Positions 52,701 through 63,933 of a DNA stretch of 64,000 nt are shown here, piece by piece. How positions within the stretch are numbered: position 1 is the first letter of the stretch; the number at the start of each line of letters is the position of its first letter. Under the pieces are notes generated by a model. It saw nothing but the letters and a program-made list of their open reading frames with translations, was not told the DNA's origin and searched no databases. A program made the position numbers and the translations under genes. The stretch is taken from positions 57,260,296 through 57,324,295 of the forward strand of contig CM054060.1 of assembly GCA_028641055.1 (NCBI GenBank), given 5' to 3'. The DNA is from Alopecurus myosuroides (Eukaryota > Streptophyta > Magnoliopsida > Poales > Poaceae).

Positions 52701-55620
52701 GGTAGGGAACGGGATAGGACCAATTGGTAAAGAAGACGATGATCTACTCACAAAGGTATACAATCGTAGATAATAGATGATTAAAATAATACTTGGCGCC
52801 AGATGAAAACGTACGCTAACCACTACTTTTTTCGTTCGAAACCAAAAAAAAAAATTGCAGGAATTCTTGTTGACAAGGTGGAAAAGTTTGCGACTCGCTG
52901 CCAGTATATGGTACAAAAAGCATCAGATGATGGTGCTCAAGAGAACAAGAGACATTCAGAAGTTTGGCGCAAGATTGCAACTAGCACAAACGAGGGGATA
53001 CTGATCGAGAAGAATAGGCTCATAACAGATATAAAAGAGGTTACGGAAACAACGCGGAAAGGGAAGAAAAGATCAAGGACTGAATACCTCCCAGGTATGT
53101 TCCAACGGAGTATTCAGTACAAGTAATGTAACTTCTTTTTTTTGCAATTGTACGGCGTGCATCAGAATACTGTCTCGTATTAATACTCCGATCAAAAAAT
53201 GCAGACAATGTCGACGCTAGTACTAGTGAGCCAGCGAGGGACGACAAGAGAGTCAGCTTGGGCCGCAACATTGCAAGATGTGTCCGAATGAAGTCAACAA
53301 ACAACATTTGCATTGGTTTGTCAGATAGTGTGTCTGCGGCGTTATCACCTTTATTAACAATCAACATTAACAACAACGAGGTACAAGACCCTGCAGATGC
53401 AAACCTGGACGAGTTACTAAGTGCAATTGACAAAGATAATAACATGCAAATTGTGTTGTCAACGGAAAGGGCCAAGCCTGAAGAACTGGTAAATAGATCA
53501 GATAGAGTTTGGATATACGGGGAAAAGAGTGAGCTGGAAGGTAACCTAGACCTATTCAATCTCGGAATTGATGCTCAAGGTTGCATAGGAGCTGAGATAG
53601 GAAATGATAAGTTTGAAGTTCAAGAAGCACCATTGTCAATGATACCAGCAGATCAAAGAAGGTCAAATCTTATGGGGCCTTGGGGCTTAGTTCAAAAAGA
53701 AAGATTCAAGTCCGGAAACATGGGGTTAAGGAAACAAGCCTGATGTCAGATTTTCTCAGCTGCAGCCACACCGCAAGGTATGGTCAGCAAATTTGCTTTT
53801 TTGCATTAAGACAACGTTCTAGTGTCTCTTACATCAAAACTATTGCTACATAATTAAAATAGACTATAATGGATTAGGCATGAAGAATATAATTGAATTT
53901 AGTATACATTACGATGACTACATGTGGTTAATTTTCTGGTATAGTTCATTACATTTCTGACATGTTTGATCGTGTCTGCTATTTCTGGCATGTGGACAAA
54001 CACAAAGATTAATTGGTTCACCCGACAAGACACCAGTAATAAGAGATATTGTAGCAGGACCTCCACCCGTGAGCAGAAACAGAGACCTGGCAGCTGCAGA
54101 ACTTGATGCCAGAGAGGAAATTGAGCAGGAGTCTATAAATCTAAATGTGCTAGGCAGAGGACAGTTTAATTTCACAACCTCAACCAAGGAGGAGGGTAAA
54201 GCCAGAGAAGTATGCAAAGTCTCCTTTTGTTCTAGGGTATGATCCACCTGAAAGGGCTCCTACAGATGTAATAAAAATATACAAGCTCTTCTTCCAGGAG
54301 AAAGATAACGTGATGTCACAGTATGTAACTAATTTTTTTTTAGAAACATATGTGTCGTATGTCGGCCTGATTATTCGAACCTTTGATATATCGTTTTCGT
54401 GTACTAACAGCCAACTTCTAATCTTAATAAGCAGTATGTGGATTATAAGCACCGCTCCTAAATATGTTGAATTGAGTGCTGGTGACATACGACACATGCT
54501 TGGCAGAGATGGTGTTGTTGCGACAGAGATGATGGCTATTGTAATGAGACGCTACCAGGAAATGGATGTTGTGTTTGCCAAAGCTCTAGGTGAAGGATGC
54601 TGGCATTTTTTCATGGATCCAGACTTTGCCGTACGTACACGCTCAACCGAATCTATATGAGACGCGAGACGAATTAAGGAGTCACCATCTAAACTATTCT
54701 TCTGTTGTTTACATTGTTATATCGGATGTTGTATACAAAATGAAGATCCATGTGAGTAGGAACGATGCACTCACCTCTCTGAAACACATTAGGGACATGT
54801 TCATTGGCGAACACATAAAATTCAATGTTCACGAATGTACTGAGGTAAGTTTCTGTAACCAGCTAGAGCCTAAATTCTACAGGGAAATCAATATGGTCAG
54901 TTGGACTGTTAATATGACTGAACAATGCAACCAGATATCTGATTCTGCTATTTTGTTGCACTGTTTGTACTCCCAATCAGGTTCAATTTCATATGGTCTA
55001 CCTACATATGGGACTTCACGAACAAGAAGATATATGTTCTTGATCCAACAATGAATAATGGGGACGAATCAGATAAGGTCATGCAGAACCACCACAGGAA
55101 GGTAGCAGACAAGTTGCATAAAGAGATTGGTAAGTGCATCAGGGCATTTTTCATGGGCTCGGAGCCATGCATGAAGAAATGGTCCACAGTTTTCCCAAAG
55201 GGTCTGAACACAACAATATCTAGAAGCTATAGTTGATTGTATCACGATATATGAGATACCATACCGAGGATACTAATAAATTATGGCAAGTTTGAAACTG
55301 ACTTTTTATCCCTTTTCGAAGTGAGGACAACGGGATCTATGCGGCACACTTCGGAAGGAACTGGATGGGAAACAAATTGAAGAGGTTGCTTTCTCATGTG
55401 AGAAAATGCAATGGCATTTCACTACTCATTTGGGTTGTTATGTAGTTGATCTGACTGAGGAAAAAAACTAGTTTTTACTGTTATCGTTCTCACGGTAATG
55501 CATGATAATTTCATTTATTCGCAGCACATCGACGGTATCACACATGCAAGGATGAATATGATGATTGATGTCCTCGGCTTAGACGATAATGTCGGGATTG
55601 TCCCATAAAGATACATATCT
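49785..55620 (+). pseudogene. Ulp1/C48-peptidase-like TE gene, decayed and LINE-interrupted
   Basis: Exon 1 (49785-49854, 'MRSRGRPGIIGERKKPCVLP') joins exon 2 at 50128 ('MSKYVDVASLDDDPVFDWEE'). After a frame change come an acidic region and 'KCSVKAMRNIMDHFNKEKK', 'LVCQMGF'. Here a LINE 3' end is inserted (50538 to about 51690). The gene resumes as 'DLPYIPRSNGKFSLWLFDHV', 'DDGDMHKVMGVPMGGERI', then 'YGRPMTDQEQNRFKITFAIC' and 'IYYVGNLDIGEENIPRV'. Far downstream come 'KKIYVLDPTMNNGDESDKVM' (about 55030) and 'EDNGIYAAHFGRNWMGNKLK' (from 55323). The order matches long Ulp1-like proteins of plant transposons. At the catalytic Cys site the usual DCG reads DNG. Several stops and shifts (for example after 51925 and 52128) mean no protease is made. 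No flanking TIR was identified. Confidence 0.6.
50538..51690 (-). mobile_element. LINE 3' end inserted in the Ulp1-like gene
   Basis: The T-run at 50540-50551, with GCCTCTGCATCAAAATGATGCACACAGCC just inside, is the complement of a LINE 3' tail of the same type as at 18661 and 59582. The GC-rich part (50900-51690) shows no RT domain, so it is 3' or leader sequence only. The right boundary is set where Ulp1-like coding resumes. No clear TSD found. Confidence 0.55.
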
Positions 55621-56529
55621 TGCTTGGTGCCATCCCCAGCTAAATGAAGTATGAAGACACGACCAAAAATGATTGCCAAGTTAAAGCTACTAGTTAGTAA
55701 GGTAGAGTCGGGTTGAGTCCTTTTGATGAGCACAATTATGCGTATGGTCTGTAACGATGCTGGTTAATATATCAGTACTGGACAACCGTTTCTAGATTGG
55801 GATAACGATCCTGATAAAATCTTTTGATATACGAATGGTAAGTTTACAACTTGTATCTGGATGATTGCATAAACTGACTACCTAACATAAAAAAAAAACA
55901 CAACAGACATGATGACAGTTTATACAGCATGTAAAGGTCCTCCAAATGCAAACCATTCTAAAAACGATGATAGCAAACGGAGAATGTGTAATACTAATTA
56001 TCGAGGAGTATATAGTTCTATAAACCACATCACTATGTTAAAAAACCCAGTAAGTCATCTCAAAGTATAATTTTCGTAACACTCTTCTGGAATCCGCTAA
56101 ATTGTTCAGTTTAGGCGTGCTTCGATCCTGGTAGACTGCATGGTTAGTTCTTTCTGACCACATACATCAGTCATGGTATAGTTTTGTAATTCTGTTTGGA
56201 CTTCAGCATAAATTTATCCACAAGAGTGGTTCCAATTAGCCCTTCATGGGGCACTGAATAAATAATACAGTCGCTGAAGACTGGTACCCTAACATTGTGA
56301 GTAGAGGTCTTTAGCACACCAAAAGATATTACAACTACTAGTCTACTAATGTAACTCTGGAAGCTATAAACTGAACAGTTAAAAGGACTTCAACAAAAAC
56401 TACATTCTTCAGATTCTGCACAGTGCCTGCAAGTCTCAGAGGAGTGCATCTATGACCGGACCGGAGGCACACACACTGACTTACTCTCCTTCACCCACCC
56501 ACGGTGGCACGATCCCTCTCTTCTCAAAT
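55621..56529. other. Intergenic
   Basis: AT-rich; no gene or repeat recognised. The last 70 bases are the 3' flank of the minus-strand gene that follows. Confidence 0.3.
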
Positions 56530-57272
56530 TCACCGTTCTGTTTTATTGAACTGCCCGAATAGCCACAGTATGAGCTTCACGACCTCGAAGACGAACAACA
56601 TGGCTCTCTTGACAAAAGCCGCATACTTCTGAAGCTTCTCCGAGTTTTTTGCGTCGCCGCGAAGGCGAGCACGCTCGGCCGCCAGTTTTAGAGCGAGGAA
56701 GAGCACGAAGAGGGCTCCCTCGACAGAACCAGCTGCAATGAGAAAAGCCCTCCATTTGAAGCCACGGTGGTCAGAGTGGTGTCGTCCGGGGTCATTTGGA
56801 GGCGGAGGCGGCGGGGCCGTACTACCCTTCTGTGTAGACGTCGGAGCAGGAGGCAGGGCCAGCGTCGTCGGTGCAGGACTCGGAGGCGGCGGGGCCAACA
56901 TCGTCGATGAAGGAGTCGGAGGTGGAGGTGGTGGGGCCTTATCTGTTGACGTAGGGGCCAGAGCCCTCTCAGTCGAAGTCGGCGGGGCCAGAGTCCTCTC
57001 AGTCGAAGTCCGCAGGGGAGTCTGGTTCATTCCTATGGACAAAGCAGCAAATTGTGAGGTGTACATGTATGAGAAAAGCGAAGGATTGAAGATTCTTTCT
57101 TCACCTCGTGGTTTGAGCGCGGACTCGATCGATGTAGGGGTTTGATGCAGGGTGGCGGGGGAGGATGCAGGGGAGGCGGGGGAGCCAGCGGCGAGGGTCT
57201 CGCTGCACATAGTATCGCACCTATGAGCAGCACACCAGCCACGCCCACGACGATGCTCTTTGTGAGAAGCAT
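56530..57272 (-). CDS. Proline-rich membrane protein, two exons, 219 aa
   Basis: Exon 1, 57272-57105 (56 codons), and exon 2, 57021-56530, joined in phase 0 with donor CACGAG|GTGAAG and acceptor AACCAG|ACT. The N-terminus 'MLLTKSIVVGVAGVLLIGAI' is a signal peptide or first membrane helix. A Pro-rich stretch follows. Exon 2 begins with imperfect repeats ('TSTERTLAPP', 'TSTERALAP', 'TSTDKAPP') and Pro runs, then a hydrophobic helix ('AFLIAAGSVEGALFVLFLAL'), a basic helix, and a last hydrophobic helix ('AMLFVFEVVKLILWLFGQF'). Pro/Ser/Thr-rich regions between membrane segments suggest a cell-wall-facing or surface protein; no family is recognised. The upstream acceptor CCATAG would put a stop in frame, so I chose the second one. 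A read-through unspliced frame also exists (57300-56530). Confidence 0.5.
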
Positions 57273-57528
57273 GTTTGTGTGATGCTTCCCCTGTTCCCAC
57301 TGCCGCGGTAGCACCTTACTTATACCCGCCCCCGTAGCCACACGGCTCCGGACGATGTACTGTTAACCGTAGCATAATTCAATGGTTGACCCTTAAAATT
57401 CAATATTAGCACAAAATGACAGTCATAGAAAAAGAAAAGATAAGATAAACATGGTTTTTGTGCACGCTTGCGAGTGAAAAGTCCGTCCTAGCTCATTAAC
57501 TTGTCCGATTATAACGGGAGATTTGTGA

Positions 57529-59459
57529 ATTGTGCCTTTTATCGATCTGCTGACACCCGTCCCCTCGTGTCGTCCCCCCAAGGCAATCGAGGGGAACCCT
57601 AGCCCCCCCCCCCGCGCGCCGCCACCCCCTCCCTCCTCTTCCTCGTTGCTCCCGGAGGCGGCCGCCGGACAAGGCCGCGCGGCGCCGGTGATGGGGCGAC
57701 GGGGATTCGGCCTCACGTCGCGCGGTGGCTGGGTGGGGGCTGCTGCGCCGGGTGCTGCCGCCGTCGCCATGGTCGCCGGCCGCTTGGCCCTCTCGAGCTC
57801 CTCCTCGTTGGTTGCCGGTGCTTGGTGGAGGGCGCCCTCTCCGGTGGTGGGATCAAGCCGGCTGGCGGTGGGTTGCCAGGGTAGCGGTTGCTTCGGCCAT
57901 CGGGGCGGCCTGGTTCTTGGGCTGGGGCGTGGCCACGGCGAGGCGCCTCCCCGTGCTTGGCGGACCAGGGGTGGTCTTGCCCGTCTTGGACGCGAAGTCC
58001 GCAAATTTTGCGATGACGGATCTGACCGGCAGTGGAGGCGCTTCTGCTGCTCGCCGGGATGTTGGCAGGCGTGGTGGCGTGGTGCGGTCACAAGCTTCTC
58101 CTTTGGCTGCCTGTCGGCCACGGGCAGGGGCAGGGGTCCCGGTCCTATGCGTCCGCATCCGCTCCCGTTGTTGTGGTGGCCTCTGCGGTCGCGGTGACTA
58201 CTGGTCACCACTTCCCCTCGCCGGTGCTCGCTGCCGACCACCTCTCACCCTCCAGATCCGACATTTGCGGCATCCATGGGGGTTGCGGGGGAGTCGATCT
58301 GGCGGGACGGGCCAGTGAGTCCTGCGAGGTGGGGCGGTAGCAAATGATGGTGAAGCCGTCGGTCGCGGTCAGTCGGGGTTGTTCGTTGCGGTGGTGCTCG
58401 GCTCGCTTCTCGGTTCGGTGGTACGGGGAGTTTTGGACCCCGGGGTGGCGAACATGGACGATGGACATGGCGATGCCTTGACGACAAGCTCCGTTTCACG
58501 TGGTGTTGGTTGTGCCTCTTTGGTCGTGAGGGCGACAAGGTGGGCAGCGTTGGGAGAGACTTGTGAGGTCGAGCGTGGGCGTTGTTACTCGCCCAGATTC
58601 TTACCTGGAGGCTCTGGTGCAGCCATGGCGGGTTGGGGTGGTGTCCCCTATCGGGGGGTCGGTGGAGTGGGGCCGAGCGAAAGCTTAAGCCGTCTGTGTA
58701 CGCGGGTGTCGATGACGCCCGTGGGCGTCGTTTTTCCCTCTTGGGGCGACACTGTGGCTCCACCTCGCCCCTCTCGTTCTTACTCCGGGTGAAAACCCAG
58801 GTCTTTGACCGACCGGTGGCGGCGCTTCGGCGTCGTGTCCTCCTTGGAGGCACCGGCTTGGAGCAGGGGTCTACGCGTCGTGCCATGGGTGTTTGGAGTG
58901 CAAAGCTAGGTCCTTTCCTTAGCCGTCGATCTGTTGTGATGTTGTTGTGCGCATGTGCCTTGGTGGAGGCACGTTTGGTGGACACGGTGGTTCGATCCCA
59001 CCCCTATGGTGGCTGGCCGTTTTTACGCAAGGGCTTGGTGCGCGCCGCGTCGGTGCTATCCGATCCCGCCACCCAGGAGGCTGAATGTTTTAGGCAAGGG
59101 TTCGGTGCTCGCCGCTGCCGTTGTCGTGATCTCTGCCCAACGCCAGGATGCTCGGCTCCCTCTCCTTCAGGCCCGACTTCTGTTGAAGACTTTGGCCTTT
59201 CGTCTTTGGCTTTCTTCTCCGATGTCAAGCTATGCGGTGGTGGTGGTGTGTCTTCGCTGGTGGTCCGATCCTGCCTCTTGGCTGGCTGTTGTACGCAAGG
59301 ACCTGGTGCTCGGCGTAGTGCATTCCTTTTTCTTTTTTAGCTTGTCCCCTATCTGCTGTGATTAGAGGCTCTCTTCCGCACCATGATCGTTTGTAATATC
59401 GTTGTAAACTCTTAGCTTTGTTAATTCAAAACTGGGCATTTATGCCTTTTATCTAGAAA
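57529..59459 (+). mobile_element. Non-LTR (LINE-derived) insertion with 15-bp TSD
   Basis: ACGGGAGATTTGTGA occurs at 57514-57528 and again at 59460-59474. Between them lies 1931 bp. It starts with a C-rich leader (AACCCTAGCCCCCCC...), is GC-rich throughout, and ends with TTTGTAATATCG...TTTGTTAATT...ATCTAGAAA, a typical 3' end. There is no RT domain, and the several overlapping open frames look like GC-driven artefacts. The long TSD and A-ended 3' terminus indicate target-primed reverse transcription of a non-autonomous or internally deleted LINE. Confidence 0.7.
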
Positions 59460-59581
59460 ACGGGAGATTTGTGATATGACATAAGTATAAAGTTGCATAA
59501 CCGGTTTTGTAGGACGCTATATGTACTCGCGTAGTTGGCACCTAAACACATATTTTTTCACGTACCATCATTACATGCTAG

Positions 59582-59843
59582 TTTTTTTTTGAAAAAAAGG
59601 CTTTTATTACTTAAAAGTTAAGCATTACATCCGGCCTCTGCATCATAAAATGCACACAGTCGAAATCCACGGTAAGAAAATGAAAAAAGGATGATAAATC
59701 TAAACAAATCATGCAGACGTAGACTATCGATGCTATGGAGCTGCTATCCGTAGATCAAGCGGTCATCCATGTGGGATAAAAATATCCCTCGACACCTGCT
59801 CCAGCCGTGCAGACACCTCCATAAAAAGGCCTCAAAACTCCTC
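59582..59843 (-). mobile_element. LINE 3' end fragment
   Basis: Starts with a T-run. It then matches, with divergence, the 3' end at 18661-18920: GGCTTTATTACTT/GGCTTTTATTACTT, GTAGATCAAGCGG, CCATGTGGGA, CCGT...ACAC.TC. It stops where a CACTA terminus begins, so the rest lies beyond that insertion or is lost. Confidence 0.65.
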
Positions 59844-60111
59844 CACTACAAGAAATATGTTGATACATGACCCTTTTTTAATGACCGTGGATGAACTGGT
59901 CATAGATCCATGACCATGTTTAATCTGTTGGTCATGACATGTTTGGGAGGGACTAAACCCATGACTTTGTTGGCGAAAAAGTCATGATTTTCTTTAACAA
60001 GATGGTCATAGCACATGATACCTGGTGTATGACTTTTTTTTTTGCTTAACTAAGACCAATTGAATTGGTCATCGTTTGTTGGTTTTGATGCTCTGTATTA
60101 CTTGGCAGCCA

Positions 60112-60335
60112 CCTCAGCGGGTGGGACGCACTGACTTGTGGGACCTACTGACATGTGGCAATACTTATTTGTTGATTGGTCTGATATGACGAACGGGACC
60201 CACCTCTGATCTGACAAACGGGACCCACCACAAGGCTCCTCAGCTGGTGGGACGCACTGAATTGTGGGACCTACTGACACGTGGCAATACTTATTTTTGA
60301 TTGGTCTGATCTGACGAACGGGACCCACCACAAGG
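60112..60335 (+). repeat. About 126-bp direct duplication
   Basis: CCTCAGC(G/T)GGTGGGACGCACTG... through GACGAACGGGACCCACC occurs twice, starting at 60112 and 60237, with a few substitutions. Confidence 0.8.
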
Positions 60336-60534
60336 CAAATATTTTGCACACCTCACCATGTTTTGCTTATTTGGCGTGCTTACTTGTCTCATATTTTTTT
60401 TAGAAGAGATGCACTCTTGGTTTTTTTTCTTGGGTAAGATCAGCTCTCAGTTTTTTTTTGAACCACCTCCAAACTATGGCCCCACCGACCTGAAGAGCTG
60501 GACTCACCACAGCGAGGGATACATCGAGGAGAAA

Positions 60535-60615
60535 ATAAAACACAAAGCACGGGGGATCGAACCCACCACCTCCTCGCTGGGAACGAGAGCACCAACCACC
60601 AGGCCATCCAATCGT
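60535..60615 (-). other. tRNA-like segment with A-box and B-box
   Basis: Read on the minus strand: GATGGCCTGGTGGTTGGTGC (A-box-like), a stem-like CTCGTTCCCAGCGAG, and GGTTCGATCCC (perfect B-box GGTTCGANNCC). The acceptor stem does not pair convincingly, so this is a tRNA-derived relic or SINE head, not a functional tRNA gene. Confidence 0.4.
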
Positions 60616-60956
60616 AAGTGCTATACAGGAACGTCGGATCCTTTTATAAATTGCTAACTCGCCCTGGGTCGAACCGGCCGCTCAGCTGGCCGGACCAGTC
60701 TGTTGGGCTGGGCCGGAGAGGCCACTCTGTCGCCCATACGAGTCTCCTGGGCTTGGCTGGGCTAGGCCATCCGGCTGAGCATGATCTTTTATTGATTTTT
60801 TTCTGTCTTCTTTTATAATTTTTGATTTTAAACTCTAATTTAAAACAAAGGAGTTTTGATTTTTTCTTAAATATGAATTATGTTATTATAGACTAATAGG
60901 GACTATATTTAGTCAAAATAAAATACAAAATATCGCTAAGAATTATATATTTAGTC

Positions 60957-63462
60957 ACATATGATGACACAACGCGAAGGTTTTTCATTTTTTATGAACA
61001 TCTTTTGAACCTTTTATGCCGAGTTAGTACCTAGGGGTTGAATCTTGATGAACTCTTGGTGTATCTATGTTGAAATAGGTACTTGGGTACCTAAAAATAA
61101 TTTTTGCATAAAATCACGAGCAAACTACGAGGCACTGATAGTTCAAATTTGGCCCGGTTTCAGCTGAATCGGCAGAAATTTGTCTTTTTCAAACGAGGTG
61201 TATTTTGAGCTATTGAGAGGTAGGAATTTTGTTATTTGTAGATAAACTATGACATAATAGCTTTATAATTTTATTTGGTAAATTTTTGCAACATATTTTT
61301 GCTAGATGCTTCACAAAATAACCTGTTTTTGACACTCCGGAAAGGGAAAATGGTATTTGTATTCAACGAAAAATAAAACTTTCTTCGTGAACATTGTTAG
61401 TTATTCCAATATGAATGTTTGTGTGGAATATGGACACATTTAAAGAAACTATGCCAAGGATGTGGCCATAACATCCGTCATTTGGCCTGAAAGCCATGAA
61501 TCTTCGTACGAGATAGCTAATTTATGTGAACGCATTTTCCACCAAATTTTCGTATTCCAAGTTTATTATTTTTGGTGGATACTAGGACATATATAACAAC
61601 ACCACGCGAAGATCTTGCATCGCTTCGAGTTTTTTTGAATTTTCTGGAATTTTCAAAGCCGGTTTCGGAAAACGGTCAAAACGGGGGGCATGACCGTTCG
61701 TACCTAGGTGCTGAATCTTGATGAACTCTTGGTGTATCTCTGTTGAAATAGGTACTTGGATACCTAAAAATGATTTTTACAAAAAATCATGAGCAAACTA
61801 TGAGGCACCTGTTGTTCAAATTTTGCCCGGTTTCAGCGAAATCGACAGAAATTTGTCTTTTTCGAAAGAGGTGTATTTTGAGCTGTTGAGAGATAGTAAG
61901 TTTGTTATTTGTAGATCAAATATGACATAATATATTTAGAATTTTACTTTGTACATTTTTGCAACATATTTTGTGTATGTGCTTCACAAAAAAACCCAGT
62001 TTTGACACTCCGGAAAGGGAAAATGGTATTTTTATTCAACGAAAAATAAAACTTTCTTCGTGAACATTGTTAGTTGTACCGATATGCATCTTTGTGTGGA
62101 ATATGGTCAGATTTAAACAAACTATGTCATGGATGTGGCCAAAACATCCGTCATTTGGCCCGAAAGCCATGAATCTTCGTACGAGATAGCTCATTTCTGT
62201 GAACACATTTTCCACCAAATTGTCTTATTCAAAGTTTATTGTTTTTGGTGGATACTAGGACATATATAACAACACCACGCGAAGGTCTTGCATCGTTTCG
62301 AGCAGTTTTGAATTTTCTGTAATTTTCTAAGCCGGTTTCGGGAAACGGTCAAAACGGGGGGCATGACCGTTCGTACCTAGGTGCTGAATCTTGATGAACC
62401 CTTGGTGTATCTCTGTTGAAATAGGTACTTGGATACCTAAAAATGATTTTTACAAAAAATCATGAGCAAACTATGAGGCACCTGTAGTTCAAATTTGGCC
62501 CGGTTTCAGCGGAATCGGCAGAAATTTGTCGTTTTCGAAAGAGGTGTATTTTGAGCTGTTGAGAGGTAGTAAATCTGTTATTTGTAGATCAAATATGACA
62601 TAATATATTTAGAATTTTACTTTGTACATTTTTGAAACATATTTTGTGTATGTGCTTCACAAAAAACCCAGTTTTGACACTCCGGAAAGGGAAAATGGTA
62701 TTTTTATTCAACGAAAAATAAAACTTTCTTCGTGAACATTGTTAGTTGTACCAATATGCATCTTTTTGTAGAATATGGTCAGCTTTAAACAAACTATGCC
62801 ATGGATGTGGCCAAAACATCCGTCATTTGGCCCGAAAGCCATGAATCTTCGTACGAGATAGCTCATTTCTGTGAACACATTTTCCACCAAATTGTCGTAT
62901 TCCAAGTTTATTGTTTTTGGTGGATACTAGGACATATATAACAACACCACGCAAAGGTCTTGCATCGTTTCGAGTATTTTTGAATTTTCTGTAATTTTCT
63001 AAGCCGGTTTCGGGAAACGGTCAAAACGGGGGGCATGACCGTTCGTACCTATATGCTGAATCTTGATGAACTCTTGGTGTATCTCTGTTGAAATAGGTAC
63101 TTGGCTACCTAAAAATGATTTTTACAAAAAATCATGAGCAAACTATGAGGCACCTGTAGTTCAAATTTTGCCCGGTTTCAGCGGAATCGGCAGAAATTTG
63201 TCTTTTTCGAAAGAGGTGTATTTTGAGCCGTTGAGAGGTAGTAAGTTTGTTATTTGTAGATCAAATATGACATAATACATTTAGAATTTTAATTTGTACA
63301 TTTTTGCAACATATTTTGTGTATGTGCTTCACAAAAAAACCCAGTTTTGACACTCCGGAAAGGGAAAATGGTATTTGTATTTAACGAAAAATAAAACTTT
63401 CTTCGTGAACATTGTTAGTTGTACCAATATGCATCTTTGTGTGGAATATGGTCACATTTAAA
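60957..63462 (+). repeat. About 673-bp tandem repeat, roughly 3.7 copies
   Basis: The anchor TTGATGAAC recurs at 61045, 61718, 62391 and 63063, spacing 673, 673 and 672 bp. Copies share ACCGTTCGTACCTAGGTGC, TTTGACACTCCGGAAAGGG and ACGACACGCGAAGG-like text. Copies 2-4 are very similar; the first is more diverged. The last is cut at about 63462. Non-coding. Confidence 0.9.
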
Positions 63463-63469
63463 CATTCAT

Positions 63470-63780
63470 GCTTATTTATCGAGATTACTTGTAATTCACA
63501 TCATTACAAACCAATTGGAATTTATAAATTTATAATTGGCAATGACACTATTAATTTCCCACAAAAAATAGAACTGTCAATTATTAATTGTAGGTACTGA
63601 TGTTGTTAGATAATATAGAGAAAATGAGTTATTTTTAACATATTGAAACTTCTCTTATTCTAGTTGACATTAATTGGGACTGTTTGGTGGGGTTCAGAAC
63701 AGACAGGTCCCAGCTGCAGCGGCTGTTGTGTGAAGTGCGCCCGATGGAATTTTTTTTTGGATCGTGGATTCATGGAGGGA
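63470..63780. other. AT-rich spacer before a GC-rich gene-like start
   Basis: Nothing recognised; may be the right part of the CACTA body or unique DNA. Confidence 0.3.
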
Positions 63781-63933
63781 AAAACTGTAAATACGCGCGG
63801 AGCCGAAACCGAAGCGGGCAACCCTAACGTTCCCCTCCCTTCCCGCCGCCCACCAAACCCCATCACCCATCGACCACAACCCGCCTTCTCTGCTCTCTCC
63901 GCCCATCGACCACAGCCCGCCGATCAAATCTTG

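Larger units (their letters stand above)
59844..63600 (+). mobile_element. CACTA transposon, left end and body
   Basis: The terminus CACTACAAGAAATATG at 59844 is the CACTA (En/Spm) signature. The next 250 bp carry many GGTCAT/ATGACC motifs in both orientations, as expected for subterminal transposase-binding repeats. A 126-bp direct duplication (60112 and 60237) and a ~673-bp tandem array follow. No transposase is visible and the matching right end (TTGTAGTG) is not seen in the window, so the right limit is uncertain. Confidence 0.65.

Noticed and set aside
53041..53559. Minus-strand open frame of 172 codons in the Ulp1-like region
   Set aside because: The plus strand carries the Ulp1-like coding blocks; the minus frame has no recognisable content.
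57033..57300. Alternative 256-codon unspliced frame for the proline-rich gene
   Set aside because: It lacks an N-terminal hydrophobic segment in frame and reads through a good GT/AG intron; the spliced model joins a signal-like exon in phase.
57423..59365. Several long open frames on both strands in the GC-rich non-LTR insertion
   Set aside because: Overlapping frames in five of six readings with Pro/Arg/Gly bias and no recognisable domain; treated as composition artefacts of a non-coding retroposon.
60535..60615. Functional tRNA gene
   Set aside because: A- and B-box motifs are present but the acceptor and D-stems do not pair properly, and the position lies within a CACTA element.
60957..63462. 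CRISPR-like array or centromeric satellite
   Set aside because: Units of 673 bp with no spacer pattern exclude CRISPR. Four copies next to a CACTA end are too few to call a centromeric satellite.
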